Assembly (NCBI GenBank): GCA_963658035.1
Contig: CAVKOL010000063.1
Location: 1 to 13,685 of the forward strand
DNA from: Paratractidigestivibacter sp963658035
Lineage (GTDB): Bacteria > Actinomycetota > Coriobacteriia > Coriobacteriales > Atopobiaceae
Direction of reading: 5' to 3'
Length of the DNA: 13,685 bases
The notes under the pieces were generated by a model that saw nothing but the letters and a program-made list of their open reading frames with translations, did not search any database and had not been told where the DNA came from. Made by a program: the position numbers and the translations under genes. Shown piece after piece: positions 13,438 to 13,685 of this stretch. How positions within the stretch are numbered: the stretch's first letter is position 1; each line of letters opens with the position of its first letter.

Positions 13438-13446
13438 TGTTACAAT
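13438..13446 (+). promoter_or_regulatory. Extended -10 promoter of uxaC
   Basis: TGTTACAAT (TG at 13438-13439, TACAAT at 13441-13446) is an extended -10 element. No good -35 hexamer lies 17 bases upstream, where the operator palindrome sits. Transcription is predicted near 13452, giving a leader of about 50 bases. Confidence 0.6.
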
Positions 13447-13501
13447 CGCGTTCAGTCATAAACCCATCCGTGGCGCCGAGGGGCGCGGGGAGGAACGCGA
13501 A

Positions 13502-13685
13502 ATGAAGAACTTCATGGACGACAAGGATTTCTTGCTGAGCACGCCGACGGGCGAGAAGCTCTTCCATGACTTTGCCGAGGGCATGCCCATCGTCGACTAC
13601 CACTGCCACATCTCCCCGCAGGAGATTTTTGAGAACAAGTCCTTCAAGTCCATCACCGAGGTCTGGCTGGGCGGCGACCACTACA
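13502..13685 (+). CDS. uxaC: Uronate isomerase (glucuronate isomerase), 5' part
   Basis: The first 61 codons of an amidohydrolase-fold enzyme that isomerises D-glucuronate to D-fructuronate and D-galacturonate to D-tagaturonate, the first step of hexuronate breakdown. The N-terminus MKNFMDDKDFLLSTPTGEKL, the metal-binding pair HCH (His34, His36) in PIVDYHCHISPQEI, and ITEVWLGGDHY match the UxaC family, as in the E. coli segments DYHCHLPPQQI and WLKGDHYKWR. The ATG has an excellent ribosome site, GGGGAGGA (13487-13494), 7 bases upstream. The gene is cut by the window end; the full protein is normally about 470 residues. Control by the adjacent LacI-family protein is likely. Confidence 0.93.
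   Translation, partial: MKNFMDDKDFLLSTPTGEKLFHDFAEGMPIVDYHCHISPQEIFENKSFKSITEVWLGGDHY

Noticed and set aside
11855..13681. 608-residue open frame on the minus strand
   Set aside because: It is a shadow of the LacI-family gene and uxaC. It runs through the tRNA-Val 3' end, its terminator and element C, and its translation is the His/Gly/Ala/Val-rich type expected opposite GC3-biased genes.

Overview
The window is a GC-rich stretch from a bacterial chromosome in which every recognisable gene lies on the + strand. Gene content, strong GC3 bias, a GatCAB transamidosome operon and intergenic hairpins fit a Coriobacteriia-type actinobacterium (Collinsella/Olsenella relatives). That placement is inference from general character, not from a marker gene. 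Most of the content is core metabolism and translation. No CRISPR array, phage module, transposase or defence island is visible.

Layout. (1) 1-2594: a 13-codon mini-ORF with a strong Shine-Dalgarno sequence, then an MFS exporter and a bile acid:sodium symporter (BASS) family transporter. (2) 2595-3041: a gene-poor spacer holding a 136-bp element with perfect 27-bp inverted-repeat arms (element A) and a possible minus-strand peptide or gene remnant. (3) 3042-6408: gatC-gatA-gatB with TAATG stop/start overlaps, the complete tRNA-dependent Glu/Asp amidotransferase, ending in a long hairpin. (4) 6508-6668: tRNA-Gly(GCC) with promoter and terminator. (5) 6669-6958: a second long inverted-repeat element (element B) and a 12-bp palindrome. 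(6) 6959-10248: a tightly packed operon of a PF06541-like membrane protein, a cysteine desulfurase and MnmA, which together supply sulfur for 2-thiouridine at tRNA wobble position 34. (7) 10327-11706: a YbhN/LPG-synthase-TM type membrane protein with a 73-residue Lys/Ala-rich tail. (8) 11716-11907: tRNA-Val(GAC) with promoter and terminator. (9) 12062-13685: a LacI-family regulator, a structured intergenic segment (element C), two LacI-type operator-like sites on a good promoter, and the start of uxaC (uronate isomerase), which runs off the window.

How the genes work together. GatCAB, two tRNAs and the desulfurase/MnmA pair make much of the window a tRNA charging and modification neighbourhood. 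The right end is a sugar-acid catabolic locus, probably with local LacI-type control: the palindrome GTGAACGTTCAC sits over the -35 region of the uxaC promoter. The least explained sequence is intergenic: three long inverted-repeat elements (A, B, C) with arms of 18-27 bp and inner spacers of 71-91 bp, which look like folded RNAs, small non-autonomous mobile elements or unusual terminators.
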